A stretch of DNA of 64,000 bases from Streptomyces deccanensis (GTDB lineage: Bacteria; Actinomycetota; Actinomycetes; Streptomycetales; Streptomycetaceae): NCBI RefSeq assembly GCF_022385335.1, contig NZ_CP092431.1, forward strand, positions 3,906,001 through 3,970,000, given 5' to 3'. Each line of letters begins with the position of its first letter. Positions within the stretch are counted from its first letter, which is position 1. The notes under the pieces are model-generated. The model worked only from the letters and a program-made list of their open reading frames with translations, searched no databases and was not told the origin of the DNA. Positions 17,861 to 27,271 of this stretch are shown piece after piece. Both the position numbers and the translations under genes were made by a program.

Positions 17861-18517
17861 TCACGGGCAGCGGGCCAGCATGTGTGTGTCGAGGAAGCCG
17901 CGCTCGGACGCCGGGTCGTGGAACAGCCGAGCCACCGTGACGAGCCCGGCCTCGGCCAGCAACTCGGCGAACCGCTCCGCCGGCCAGCTGTAGGCGGGCG
18001 CCACCTTGTGATCGAAGCGGACCGGCTCCGGCCCCTCCGTGCCGAAGAAGGACACCAGGAGCAGACCCCCTGGTGCCAGGACACGCACCTGCTCAGCGAG
18101 CAGCGCAGGCAGTTCTTCAGGTGGGGTGTGGATCATCGAGTAGTGGGCCAGCACTCCACCGAGCGTGCCGTCCTCGACCGGCAGGGCCTCCATGCGCGCT
18201 TCCTCGAACCGCAGCGCCGGCTGGGCCCGCCGGGCGTGGTCAATCATGGCCGGGGAGATGTCGATACCGAAGGCGTCCAGCCCCAAGTCGTGCAGCATGG
18301 CCGTCAGATGGCCGGGTCCGCACCCGACGTCGGCCACCCGCGAGTTCCCCGAATCACGCACCAGCTCGGCGAAGGTGCCGATCATGTTCCGCGCGAACGG
18401 ACGCGTCTCCAAACGACTGGTGAACATCGACGCGTAGAGCTCGACGACCCCGTCGTACGCAGCCCGGGTCTCATCCTGGTGTTCCAACACGGGCAGGACG
18501 CTAACACTGCCGTTCAC
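17861..18517 (-). CDS. Class I SAM-dependent methyltransferase
   Basis: A 218-residue enzyme. The SAM motif I is VADVGCGPGHLTAML, motif II lies around AFGIDISPAMIDHAR and the post-motif near VLAHYSMIHTPPEELP. I chose GTG 18517, with a purine-rich GGGGAT upstream, but GTG 18490 is equally possible. The length fits small-molecule methyltransferases of the UbiE/Methyltransf_11 group. No pathway context; substrate unknown. Confidence 0.85.
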   Translation of the reverse strand: MNGSVSVLPVLEHQDETRAAYDGVVELYASMFTSRLETRPFARNMIGTFAELVRDSGNSRVADVGCGPGHLTAMLHDLGLDAFGIDISPAMIDHARRAQPALRFEEARMEALPVEDGTLGGVLAHYSMIHTPPEELPALLAEQVRVLAPGGLLLVSFFGTEGPEPVRFDHKVAPAYSWPAERFAELLAEAGLVTVARLFHDPASERGFLDTHMLARCP

Positions 18518-18643
18518 CGCATCCCCGCGCCGGCCGTGATCCTGCTCGTCCCGACAATGAAACTCGCCGGACTCGACTGGGACGCCGCCCCCACCGCACA
18601 CCACTGAACTTGACTTGGTGCGGAGAAGGGGCATGATCCGGCC

Positions 18644-19144
18644 ATGCATCCTCAGCAGACGCCCTCCCAGGCCTACCTCGCCTCCGTGGCCGCCCGTCTC
18701 GCCGCCGACGAATGCCGTACCTGGTGGGAGGAGTGGGCCGGGGTGCCCGTGCTCATCGGGCGCCGGGCCGACTTTCGGTGGAGGTGGATGGGGACGAAGC
18801 TGCACCTGTTCACGGTCGCGGCGGCGGTCCAGGAGATAACCATCCCGACCATCGAGACCTTCACCGACCAGGTGCTGACGTACGCGAAGAAGACCAAGGG
18901 TGGCCTGCCGGCCGGGATCCAGAACGGCATCGGCGCGTTCCCGGTCCTGGTCAGCGACCGCGTGGACCCCGCGGCCGTCCGCTGGGCGGAGGCCCAGCAG
19001 CGCAACAAGTGGGCGTGCATGGCCCGCCCCGTGGTGGTCGACAGCACCCAGCAGTACGTGGGCTCGTACCGCGGCACCCCGGCCATCGGCCTCGCCTACT
19101 CGTCGTTCTTCGAGGAGAAGGCCCGGCGCTACTTCTACGGCTGA
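18644..19144 (+). CDS. Conserved hypothetical protein
   Basis: A 166-residue protein rich in Trp and Arg (TWWEEWAG, FRWRWMGTKLHLF), from ATG 18644. The ordered aromatic pattern and lack of low complexity argue that it is a real gene. No signal peptide, membrane helix or known catalytic motif is apparent. It overlaps the convergent membrane protein by 10 nt at the 3' end. I do not recognise the family. Confidence 0.7.
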   Translation: MHPQQTPSQAYLASVAARLAADECRTWWEEWAGVPVLIGRRADFRWRWMGTKLHLFTVAAAVQEITIPTIETFTDQVLTYAKKTKGGLPAGIQNGIGAFPVLVSDRVDPAAVRWAEAQQRNKWACMARPVVVDSTQQYVGSYRGTPAIGLAYSSFFEEKARRYFYG

Positions 19145-19665
19145 CGGGCGCCCGAACGGCGGCCGGGCGGCGGCTGTTCGGCGAACCGGGCGGTGACCGC
19201 ACCGTCCTGGGACCGGCTGTGGATCAGCCACCGCTCGTCCACCGGATCCGTCCGGAACCGGCGTGCCACCGAGGACACGACCAGCACCCACGCGCCCAGC
19301 ACCAGCGTGAAGAAGGCCCAGGACAGAGGCCAGACTGCCGCGTCCGGCGGCTCGGTGTGGGCGTGGAAGGCGATGTACATCAGCGCGGACGGCGGCACGG
19401 CGACCAGGAGCAACGGCCAGGCCAGGGCGTCCCGGTGGCCGAAGTAGGCCGCGAGGACCAGCAGGACGAGGGCGAGGGCGACGACCCCCGTGACGGTCAC
19501 GGGGGTCGTCTCCGTGAGGGATCCCTCCAGTTCGGGCCGGTCGCGCAGGTCCCAGGGGAGACAGAGGCGGTACGCGGCCGCGGCGACCGCGGCGCCGAGC
19601 AGGCGAGTCAGCCAGCGTTCCGGCCAGGGCCGCGTGCGCAGGGGGCGGAGCAGCTTCTCGGTCAT
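19135..19665 (-). CDS. Integral membrane protein
   Basis: A 176-residue protein, ATG 19665. Four hydrophobic segments are visible (about residues 22-36, 58-75, 82-97 and 112-130), with a basic N-terminus and a Pro/Arg-rich hydrophilic tail. The family is not recognised. It ends within the convergent 18644-19144 gene (10-nt overlap). Confidence 0.7.
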   Translation of the reverse strand: MTEKLLRPLRTRPWPERWLTRLLGAAVAAAAYRLCLPWDLRDRPELEGSLTETTPVTVTGVVALALVLLVLAAYFGHRDALAWPLLLVAVPPSALMYIAFHAHTEPPDAAVWPLSWAFFTLVLGAWVLVVSSVARRFRTDPVDERWLIHSRSQDGAVTARFAEQPPPGRRSGARQP

Positions 19666-19827
19666 GCGTACGAGGGTTCCCGTACGACCGCCGAGCCGAC
19701 AGAGTACGGATACTCAGACGGCGGTACTCATCCGTACGCGGGCCCCGAAGGGGCGCGGGGAACTGCGCGACCAGCCCCCACGCCGCCGCAGCCGACGAAC
19801 AACCCCACCCGGCCCCCAGGCGGAGCC

Positions 19828-21288
19828 TTACGCGGAGCCCCGCGCCGACAACGGCTCCGCGATGTCCTCCAGCGACCGCCGCTCCGCCCGCACCGCGAGG
19901 AACGCCGCCACCAGCCCCGCCGCGCACATCAGCCCCGCGCCGATCTGGAAGGCGAGGACGGTGTCGGCGACGACGCCGGACTCCGTCAGCTCGGCGAAGA
20001 TCAGCGGCCCGCTGATACCGCCGGCCGCCGTGCCGATGGCGTAGAAGAAGGCGATGGCCATGGCCCTGGTCTCCATGGGGAAGACCTCGGAGACGGTGAG
20101 ATAGGCGCTGCTCGCCCCGGCCGACGCGAAGAACAGCACCACGCACCAGCAGGCCGTCAGGGTCACCTCGTCGAGCGAACCCCGGTCGAACAGCCAGGCC
20201 GTGCCGAAGAGCAGCACACCGGAGAGCAGATACGTCCCCGAGATCATGATCCGCCGACCGACCGTGTCGAACAGCTTGCCGAGCAGCAGCGGGCCCATGA
20301 GGTTCCCGGCCGCGATGACGGCGAAGTAGTAGCCGGTGTCGGAGGTCGGGACGTCGTAGAACGTGGTGAGGATCGCGCCGAAGCCGAAGGTGATCGCGTT
20401 GTAGAGGAACGCCTGTCCGATGAAGAGGGAGAAGCCGAGGACGGCGCGGCGGCGGTAGCGGGAGAAGACCGTACGGGCGATCAGGCCGAAACCGACGCTG
20501 CCCCGCTGATGGATGGTCATCTCCCGGTCGGCGGGCGGCAGCGGGTGCCCCTTCTCCTCCTCGACCTGTTCCTCCACCTCCGCGACCAGCCGTTCGGCCT
20601 CCTGTTCCCGGCCGTGGATCAGCAGCCAGCGGGGACTTTCGGGGACGTTGCGCCGCACCAGCAGGATCACCAGGCCCAGCACCACGCCGAGGGCGAAGGT
20701 CAGCCGCCAGCCGACGTTCGCCGGGAAGAGGTCGGTGTTCAGGGCGACGATCGACAGCAGCGACCCGCCGATCGCGCCGAGCCAGAAGCTGCCGTTGATG
20801 ACGATGTCGACGCGGCCCCGGTACTTGGAGGGGATCAGTTCGTCGATCGCGGAGTTGATGGCCGCGTACTCGCCGCCGATACCGAAGCCGGTGAGGAAGC
20901 GGAAGAGGAAGAACCACCAGGTGGAGAAGGAGACGGCGGTCAGCGCGGTCGCCGCCAGATAGACCACCAGCGTCACCATGAACAGCTTCTTGCGGCCGAA
21001 CCGGTCGGTCATGTGGCCGAAGAAAAGGGCGCCCGCACAGGCGCCGGCGACATACAGGGCAGCCGCTATGCCCGTGACCTGCGCGGAGGAGATCGGCAGC
21101 CCGCTGCCCTCCTCGGAGAGCCGGCCCGCGATGTTGCCGACGACGGTCACTTCCAGACCGTCGAGGATCCACACGGTGCCGAGGCCGATCACGATCGTCC
21201 AGTGCCAGCGCGACCAGGGCAGACGGTCCAGGCGCGCCGGTACGGCGGTGGTGATCACACCCGGTGACTTCGGGGCTGTGACGGACAT
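19828..21288 (-). CDS. MFS transporter, sugar/metabolite:H+ symporter type
   Basis: A 486-residue permease with 12 predicted helices; ATG 21288. The loop 2-3 signature FFGHMTDRFGRKKLF and the later RGRVDIVINGSFWLGA segment place it in the sugar-porter/metabolite:H+ symporter part of the MFS. A central cytoplasmic loop carries the acidic RLVAEVEEQVEEEKGH stretch. It is isolated, flanked by a Streptomyces intergenic repeat on one side and DUF445 on the other. Substrate unknown. Confidence 0.9.
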   Translation of the reverse strand: MSVTAPKSPGVITTAVPARLDRLPWSRWHWTIVIGLGTVWILDGLEVTVVGNIAGRLSEEGSGLPISSAQVTGIAAALYVAGACAGALFFGHMTDRFGRKKLFMVTLVVYLAATALTAVSFSTWWFFLFRFLTGFGIGGEYAAINSAIDELIPSKYRGRVDIVINGSFWLGAIGGSLLSIVALNTDLFPANVGWRLTFALGVVLGLVILLVRRNVPESPRWLLIHGREQEAERLVAEVEEQVEEEKGHPLPPADREMTIHQRGSVGFGLIARTVFSRYRRRAVLGFSLFIGQAFLYNAITFGFGAILTTFYDVPTSDTGYYFAVIAAGNLMGPLLLGKLFDTVGRRIMISGTYLLSGVLLFGTAWLFDRGSLDEVTLTACWCVVLFFASAGASSAYLTVSEVFPMETRAMAIAFFYAIGTAAGGISGPLIFAELTESGVVADTVLAFQIGAGLMCAAGLVAAFLAVRAERRSLEDIAEPLSARGSA

Positions 21289-21415
21289 GGGCTGGGGCTC
21301 CCTCCACTTCGAGCGAACCCGACCCGAGTGCCCTCCCGAGCAACGATCACGCCCGACCGCCGCCGCAGCACCCGAACAGCCCCGAACGGCCTACGCCCCT
21401 ACGCGCCCCTTCGCC

Positions 21416-22765
21416 CTACGCCCCCAGCGCCCGCGACACCGTGTAGATCAGCAGCCCGGCCAGCGAACCCACCACCGTGCCGTTGATCCGGATGAACTGC
21501 AGGTCACGGCCGATGTTGGCCTCGATCTTCTTCGTGGTGTGCTCGGCGTCCCAGCTCGCGACGGTCTCGGTGATGAGGGAGGTGATCTCGGCGCGGTAGG
21601 TGGTGACGACGTGCACGGCCGCGCCCTCCACCCACCTGTCCACCTTGGCCTGCGCACTCGGCTCGGTGGCCATACGCGACCCGAGCGACAGCAGGGAGGC
21701 ACGGACCCGCAGCCGCAGCTCGCTGCGCTCGTCCTCGGCGGCGGACACGATCATCGACCGTACGGCCGTCCAGGCGGAGGCGATCAGGTCCTGGACCTCG
21801 CCCCGGCCCAGCACCTCGCCCTTCAGCCGCTCCACCCGCGCCCGTGTGTCCGTGTCGGACTGCAGGTCGGTGGCGAAGTCGGTGAGGAAACGGTCGAGGG
21901 CGCCGCGCGCCGGGTGCGTGGGCGAGTCACGCATCTCGGTGGCGAAGCGGAGCAGTTCCTTGTAGACGCGCTCGCCGACCTTGCGGTCCACGAAACGGGG
22001 GGTCCAGCCGGGCGCTCCGCCCTCGACGGCGTCCATGACCTGCGTGTCGTGCAGGACCAGCCAGTCGTGGGCGCGGGTGCAGATCAGGTCGACGACCCGC
22101 CGGTGGCCGCCGTCGGTGACGACCCGCTCCAGCATCTTGCCGATGCCGGGCGCGATCTCCTGGGCGTTCGCCCGCCGGGTGATCGCCTCCCCGACGACGG
22201 CCTGGACGTCCGAGTCGCGCAGCACGGTCAGCGCGCCCCGGAGCGCGGTCGCCAGTTCGGCCGTCACCCGGTCGGCGTTCTGCGGCTCGGCGAGCCACGC
22301 GCCGAGCCGGCTGCCGATGCCGACGGCCCGCAGCCGCTGCCGTACGACGTCCTGGGAGAGGAAGTTCTCCCCGACGAACTCGCCGAGGGAGACGCCCAGT
22401 TGGTCCTTCTTGGTGGGGATGATCGCGGTGTGCGGGATGGGCAGCCCGAGGGGATGCCGGAACAGCGCGGTCACGGCGAACCAGTCGGCCAGCGCGCCGA
22501 CCATGCCCGCCTCGGCCGCCGCCGCGACATAGCCGGCCCACGCGCCGGCGCCCTCGTGCGAGGCCCACTTGGCCAGCACGTAGACCAGCGCCACGAAGAG
22601 CAGGAGCCCGGCCGCGATGAGCTTCATCTGCCGGACGCCGCGCTGCTTCTCCTCGTCGGCGGCGCTGAAGGTGGTCATGGTGCGGTGCGAGACGCGCGGC
22701 CCGGCGGCCGCCGCCGCGTCCACCGGATCCGTCGTCACTTCCGCCTTCGTAGGGTCGTCCATCAC
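21416..22765 (-). CDS. DUF445 domain-containing membrane protein
   Basis: A 449-residue protein; GTG 22765 and ATG 22762 are adjacent possible starts. Near the N-terminus a hydrophobic helix (LLLFVALVYVLAKW) is followed by the family hallmark GALADWFAVTALFRHPLGLP and the downstream IPHTAIIPTKKDQLG. The C-terminus has another membrane helix (GTVVGSLAGLLIYTV). DUF445 proteins are inner-membrane proteins of unknown function, found widely in actinobacteria as single genes. Confidence 0.9.
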   Translation of the reverse strand: MMDDPTKAEVTTDPVDAAAAAGPRVSHRTMTTFSAADEEKQRGVRQMKLIAAGLLLFVALVYVLAKWASHEGAGAWAGYVAAAAEAGMVGALADWFAVTALFRHPLGLPIPHTAIIPTKKDQLGVSLGEFVGENFLSQDVVRQRLRAVGIGSRLGAWLAEPQNADRVTAELATALRGALTVLRDSDVQAVVGEAITRRANAQEIAPGIGKMLERVVTDGGHRRVVDLICTRAHDWLVLHDTQVMDAVEGGAPGWTPRFVDRKVGERVYKELLRFATEMRDSPTHPARGALDRFLTDFATDLQSDTDTRARVERLKGEVLGRGEVQDLIASAWTAVRSMIVSAAEDERSELRLRVRASLLSLGSRMATEPSAQAKVDRWVEGAAVHVVTTYRAEITSLITETVASWDAEHTTKKIEANIGRDLQFIRINGTVVGSLAGLLIYTVSRALGA

Positions 22766-22903
22766 TCCATCCGTTCCTGTCCCCCGTACTCACATTGTCC
22801 GTTCTCCGGCGCTTCGACTCTTGGTGACGTACTCCATAGCCCTTCTGAGATCTACTCCCGGAACGAAACAGGAGTTCCCCGCGTCTGTCCGAGCGGGGGA
22901 ACC

Positions 22904-22932
22904 GATGGGGGTTCTCGCAAGCAACCCCCATC
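22904..22932. other. Hairpin upstream of SGNH hydrolase gene
   Basis: A 10-bp perfect stem (GATGGGGGTT with AACCCCCATC) closing a 9-nt loop, about 70 nt before the hydrolase start. It may act in the 5' leader or stop divergent read-through; there is no T-tract. Otherwise the 235-nt gap between DUF445 and the hydrolase shows nothing recognisable. Confidence 0.5.
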
Positions 22933-23000
22933 CCATGACGCATCATGGGGTGATCACATCGGAGCCTCGGGGCTCCACAGCCCGAGGAGTTACACACCGC

Positions 23001-24326
23001 ATGACCAAGCAGCACGGTTATGCACTGCTGGCAGCCGTCGCCGCCCTGATCGTGGCGATCTCGGCCGCGATATACGTCGGCGTCGGCATCGACGACGGCT
23101 CCCAGCGCCAGGAGACGTTCGCCCGCGCGCCCCACAACAGCGCCGCCCCCGCCTCCACCGGCGTCTGGGTCGGCGCGTGGGCCGCCTCACCGAGCGGGTC
23201 GGAGGCGGGCACCGAGCGGAACGGCTTCGCCGGCCACTCGGTGCGCAACGTGGTGCACACGACCGCCGCCGGTACGAGTGCCCGCGTCACCCTGTCCAAC
23301 CTCTACGGCCAGCAGCCGCTGACCATCACCCACGCCTCGCTCGCCGTCGCCGCCTCGTCGGACACCCCGGCCGCGGCGGCCGAGACCATGCGCCGCCTCA
23401 CCTTCGCCGGCAACCCGACCGTCGTCATCGCGGCCGGCCGACAGGTGGTCAGCGACGCCGTACGGGTGCCGATCCCGCAGGACAGCGACGTACTGATCAC
23501 CACCTACTCGCCGACCCCGTCCGGCCCGGCGACCTACCACGCGCACGCCCGGCAGATCTCCTACACCGCCGAGGGCGACCGGGTCGCGGACGTCACCGGC
23601 GAGCCGTACACCACGCAGTCACTGCACTGGCGGTACGTCACCGCGCTGGACGTGCTGAGCAACGACTCCGAGGGCACGGTCGTGGTCCTCGGCGACTCGC
23701 TCACCGACGGCATCACCTCCACCGTGAACGAGAACCGGCGCTGGACGGACGTCCTCTCCGGCCGCATCCGCGCGGCCGCCGGCTCCTCCGACACGCCCCG
23801 CTACAGCGTCGTCAACGAGGGCATCAGCGGCAACCGCGTCCTGACCGACGGCAACGGACGGCCCGCCGACAACCCCAGCGGCCTCAACCGCTTCCAGCGC
23901 GACGTGCTCACCCGTACGGGCGTCAAGGCGGTCGTCATCGACCTCGGCGTCAACGACATCCTGAGGAACCCCGGCCGCGCCGACCCCCAGGCCATCACCG
24001 ACGGCCTGCGCCGGCTCGTCGACCAGGCCCACGCGCGCGGCCTGCGCGTCGTCGGCGCCACGCTCATGCCGTTCCACGGCCACCGCGGCTACTCCGACCA
24101 GCGCGAGTCCGTCCGCCAGGCCGTCAACGCCACCATCCGCTCGGGCAACGTCTTCGACGCCTACGTCGACTTCGACAAGGCCCTGCGCGACCCCTACGAC
24201 CCCCGCGCCCTCCGCCCCGACTACGACTCGGGCGACCACCTGCACCCCAGCGACAAGGGCTACGAGCGCATGGCGGAAGTCTTCGACCTGGAGCAGCTGA
24301 AGGGGTCGGCACCGGCGAAGCTGTGA
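23001..24326 (+). CDS. Secreted SGNH/GDSL hydrolase
   Basis: A 441-residue esterase-type enzyme, ATG 23001 behind a GAGGAG. Residues 8-30 form a signal sequence or membrane anchor (YALLAAVAALIVAISAAIYV), so the enzyme acts outside the membrane. The catalytic Ser is S233 in GDSLTDG; block II/III residues are the G in NEGISGNR and the N in DLGVNDIL; the Asp-His pair is D412-x2-H415 in GDHLHPSD. The 200-residue N-terminal beta domain (VWVGAWAASPSG start) is typical of actinobacterial SGNH hydrolases. Substrate (lipid, glycan acetyl ester) is not determinable. Confidence 0.9.
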   Translation: MTKQHGYALLAAVAALIVAISAAIYVGVGIDDGSQRQETFARAPHNSAAPASTGVWVGAWAASPSGSEAGTERNGFAGHSVRNVVHTTAAGTSARVTLSNLYGQQPLTITHASLAVAASSDTPAAAAETMRRLTFAGNPTVVIAAGRQVVSDAVRVPIPQDSDVLITTYSPTPSGPATYHAHARQISYTAEGDRVADVTGEPYTTQSLHWRYVTALDVLSNDSEGTVVVLGDSLTDGITSTVNENRRWTDVLSGRIRAAAGSSDTPRYSVVNEGISGNRVLTDGNGRPADNPSGLNRFQRDVLTRTGVKAVVIDLGVNDILRNPGRADPQAITDGLRRLVDQAHARGLRVVGATLMPFHGHRGYSDQRESVRQAVNATIRSGNVFDAYVDFDKALRDPYDPRALRPDYDSGDHLHPSDKGYERMAEVFDLEQLKGSAPAKL

Positions 24327-24347
24327 TGGTCGTCCCGGTTCAGGGGA

Positions 24348-24365
24348 GCGCCCCGAAAGGGGCGC
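24348..24365. terminator. Hairpin between convergent genes
   Basis: GCGCCCC-GAAA-GGGGCGC forms a 7-bp stem with a stable GAAA loop, placed between the 3' ends of the SGNH hydrolase and the LiaF-like gene. It is followed by two direct copies of GGGGCGCGGGGAACGGCGC (24359-24377 and 24386-24404), a variant of the Streptomyces intergenic repeat seen elsewhere in this window. Confidence 0.6.
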
Positions 24366-24439
24366 GGGGAACGGCGCATCTCTCAGGGGCGCGGGGAACG
24401 GCGCGAGCAACCACGACGCACCCGCACCCGGCAGCCGCC

Positions 24440-25285
24440 CTAATGCCCCCTCCCTCTTCCCCGCCGCCGCTCCCGCTCGTCCCGCACAGCGTCCCGCACC
24501 TGCTCCATCGCCTCCCGATGCGCGTCGCGCATCTCCCGCGCGTGATCGCGATGCGACGCGTGCAACTCGCGCCGGGCTTCACGGCGCTCCAACCGCTCCT
24601 GCCGCCGCGCCTCCTTCAACCGCTGCCGCTCGGCCTTGGGAACCTTCCGCTCCACCCCGCCCCCGCCCCAGAACGCGAACCCGGTGAGCACCACGCGCGG
24701 AGCGCCCGGCTCCCCGGGCACCCCCTCCTCACTGTGGTCGAAACCGCCCATGATCCCGATGCCCCGGACCACGACCTCGACCCCCGGCGGCACGATCACA
24801 TTGATCCCGCCCATGATGGCCACGCAGTTGATGACGACCTCGCGCTCCGCGAAGTACGCGTCCCGCAGGTCCAGTTCGCCGCCGCCCCAGAACGCGACGC
24901 AGTCGAACCGCGCGGGCACGGTCCACCGCCCCTTGCGCTCGAACCCGGACATGACCGCCACACCCCAGGTGGACGACCCGTCGCCCCCGACGATCCGCTC
25001 CGGCCAACTCGCGTTCTCGGCGGGCCCCTTGACCAAAGACACGGACGGCGGCGGCACGACGGCCGGCGGCGCCACGGCCCCCGCACCGGGCAGGTCCCGG
25101 GTGATCGGCGCCAACTCCCCGTACGTCCGTGCCTTGTACGTCGCGTCCAGCCGCTCCTCGAACTCCTCCATGTCGAGCCGCCCCTCCGCGAGGGCGTCCC
25201 GTAGTTGCTCGGAGACTCGTTCACGATCGGCGTCGGAGGCACGAAGATCCGCGGCGGCCGGAAGATCCGGCAGGTCGTCCGTCAT
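24440..25285 (-). CDS. DUF1707 / LiaF-like C-terminal domain protein
   Basis: A 281-residue protein, ATG 25285. Residues about 12-65 form a DUF1707 (SHOCT-like) domain: LRASDADRERVSEQLRDALA and EGRLDMEEFEERLDATY. A central beta-rich domain (NCVAIMGGINVIVPPGVEVV) matches the LiaF/cell-wall-stress DUF2154-type repeat. The last 70 residues are a highly charged Arg/Glu coiled-coil. No membrane helix, so likely a cytoplasmic or membrane-peripheral envelope-stress protein; role not established. Confidence 0.85.
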   Translation of the reverse strand: MTDDLPDLPAAADLRASDADRERVSEQLRDALAEGRLDMEEFEERLDATYKARTYGELAPITRDLPGAGAVAPPAVVPPPSVSLVKGPAENASWPERIVGGDGSSTWGVAVMSGFERKGRWTVPARFDCVAFWGGGELDLRDAYFAEREVVINCVAIMGGINVIVPPGVEVVVRGIGIMGGFDHSEEGVPGEPGAPRVVLTGFAFWGGGGVERKVPKAERQRLKEARRQERLERREARRELHASHRDHAREMRDAHREAMEQVRDAVRDERERRRGRGRGH

Positions 25286-25319
25286 ACGAATCAGCCTACG
25301 AGGAACCCCGTACGGGGGG

Positions 25320-26387
25320 CTACGACACGGCCGACCCCGGCTCCCCCACCCGTCCCGCCACCTGTTCCCCCGCCTGTTCCCCGACCCGCTCTGCCTGCTG
25401 CGCGTACATCTGGGCGATCACGGCCTCGATGTCCGGTTCCCGCACGGAGAGGTCCACCAGCGGATACGCGGACGCGATCCGGGCCACCAGCGGGGCCGCC
25501 GACTCCGACGCCGGGAACGCCAGCCACTGCCGGGGCCCCTCCACCCGTACCACCCGGGCGGGCGCGGCCTCGATCGGCGGCAGCTCCCGCTCCAGGTCGA
25601 CGACGAGCGTCCGCTCGCTCTCGCCCACCTCGTGCAGCCCGGTCAGGGGGCCGTCGTACATCAGGCGCCCGTGGTCGATGACCATCACCCGGCGGCACAG
25701 CTGCTCGATGTCCTGGAGGTCGTGCGTGGTGAGCAGCACGGTCGTGCCCCGCTCGGTGTTGAGGTCCTTGAGGAACGCGCGGACCTTGGCCTTGCTGATG
25801 ACGTCGAGCCCGATCGTCGGCTCGTCCAGGTACAGCACCTCGGGGTCGTGCAGCAGGGCGGCCGCGATGTCCCCGCGCATCCGCTGCCCGAGCGACAGCT
25901 GCCGTACGGGCACGTCCAACAGGTCGCCCAGTTCGAGGAGTTCGACACAGCGGTCGAGGTTCTCGCGGTAACGGGCGTCCGGGATGCGGTACATGCGGTG
26001 CGTCAGCGCGTACGAGTCGATGAGGGGGAGGTCCCACCACAGGGTCGTCCGCTGTCCGAACACCACGCCGATCCGCCGGGCCAGCCGCGTCCGTTCCCGG
26101 GAGGGGTCGATGCCGGCGACCCGCAGCCGGCCCCCGCTCGGCGTCAGGATGCCCGTCAACATCTTGATGGTGGTCGACTTCCCGGCACCGTTCGGCCCGA
26201 TGTAGCCGACCATCTCGCCCCGCGCCACCGTGAACGAGATCGAGTCGACCGCCCGCACCTCACGCCGTTCCCGGCGCAGGAACCCGGTCTTCCTGCGGAC
26301 GTCGAAGACCTTCTCGACGCGGTCGAGTTCGATGAACGCACTGTCCGTCACCGAAGCGCTGTCTTTCACCACTGCGTTGTCTGCCAC
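25320..26387 (-). CDS. ABC transporter ATP-binding protein (ABC-2 exporter)
   Basis: A 355-residue ATPase, GTG 26387. Walker A is GPNGAGKST at residues 64-72; the signature LSLGQRMRGD and Walker B VLYLDEPTIGLD follow, then the H-loop in LLTTHDLQDIEQL. The N-terminal FDVRRKTGFLRRERREV insertion is typical of ATPases paired with ABC-2 type permeases of the daunorubicin-resistance/uncharacterised YadG class. The next permease stop (26390) is 2 nt upstream of its start, so the three genes form one operon. Substrate unknown. Confidence 0.92.
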   Translation of the reverse strand: MADNAVVKDSASVTDSAFIELDRVEKVFDVRRKTGFLRRERREVRAVDSISFTVARGEMVGYIGPNGAGKSTTIKMLTGILTPSGGRLRVAGIDPSRERTRLARRIGVVFGQRTTLWWDLPLIDSYALTHRMYRIPDARYRENLDRCVELLELGDLLDVPVRQLSLGQRMRGDIAAALLHDPEVLYLDEPTIGLDVISKAKVRAFLKDLNTERGTTVLLTTHDLQDIEQLCRRVMVIDHGRLMYDGPLTGLHEVGESERTLVVDLERELPPIEAAPARVVRVEGPRQWLAFPASESAAPLVARIASAYPLVDLSVREPDIEAVIAQMYAQQAERVGEQAGEQVAGRVGEPGSAVS

Positions 26388-26389
26388 GC

Positions 26390-27271
26390 TCAGCTCCCTG
26401 TACTCCGATATGAACGCAGCCCCGCCCGCCAGGCCACTCCCGCCAGCGCACAGCAGGCCACCCCGACCAGCGGGGGCGCGAAGGCCAGCCAGGTCGGCAG
26501 GTCGAGGGGGTAGGGGCGGCCCAGGACGTACAGTCCGGGCACCCAGTTGACGAAGGCGAGCGGCAGGACGAAGGTCACCCCGCGCAGCAGGTCCTTGGCG
26601 AAGAGGGCCGGCGGGTACTGCAGGAGGGTCGCGCCGCCGTACGTGAAGGCGTTCTGCACCTCGGAGGCGTCCTGCGCGACGAACTGGAAGGCCGCGCCGC
26701 CGACGAACACCGCCGCGAAGATCATCCCTCCGCTGCCCACCATCAGCGGGATCATCAGCACCTTGGCCGGGGTCCACGCGATGTCGAGCGTGGCGAGGGC
26801 GTAGCCGAGGACGAACAGCCCCTGGGTGATCCGGCCGAGGCGGCGCAGCGCGAACTTGTCGGCGGCCACCTGGGCGAGCACCGGCACGGGGCGCACGAGA
26901 AGGGTGTCGAGCGTGCCGTCGCGCACCCTCCGCCCCAGCCGGTCCATCGAGCCGATCATCAGGTCGGCGAGTCCGAAGGCGACGGCGGAGGTGCCGTAGA
27001 GCAGGGCGATCTCGGGCAGGGAGAACCCGCCCAACTCGTCGACCTGGGAGAACATCAGCAGGATCGCGACGAAGTCGAAGGACGTCGCCGCGAAGTTCCC
27101 GAAGGTCGTCATGGCGAACGAGGCACGGTAGGCCATGGTGGAGCGGATCCACATGGCGGCGATCATGCGGTAGGCGCGCAGGCCGTCCCGTACGCGGCTG
27201 TACGTCCCGTACTCGGCGAACGGGTTCTCGCGCTCGGCGCCCGTGACGGCGCGCTCGTCCACGTCAGCCAC
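26390..27271 (-). CDS. ABC-2 family permease
   Basis: A 293-residue membrane protein with six predicted helices, GTG 27271. The MWIRSTMAYRASFAMTTFGN opening and the RVRDGTLDTLLVRPVPVLAQ segment between helices 2 and 3 are characteristic of the ABC-2 permeases paired with the ATPase downstream. It overlaps the second permease gene by 8 nt. With its partner it should form the transmembrane heterodimer of the exporter. Confidence 0.9.
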   Translation of the reverse strand: MADVDERAVTGAERENPFAEYGTYSRVRDGLRAYRMIAAMWIRSTMAYRASFAMTTFGNFAATSFDFVAILLMFSQVDELGGFSLPEIALLYGTSAVAFGLADLMIGSMDRLGRRVRDGTLDTLLVRPVPVLAQVAADKFALRRLGRITQGLFVLGYALATLDIAWTPAKVLMIPLMVGSGGMIFAAVFVGGAAFQFVAQDASEVQNAFTYGGATLLQYPPALFAKDLLRGVTFVLPLAFVNWVPGLYVLGRPYPLDLPTWLAFAPPLVGVACCALAGVAWRAGLRSYRSTGS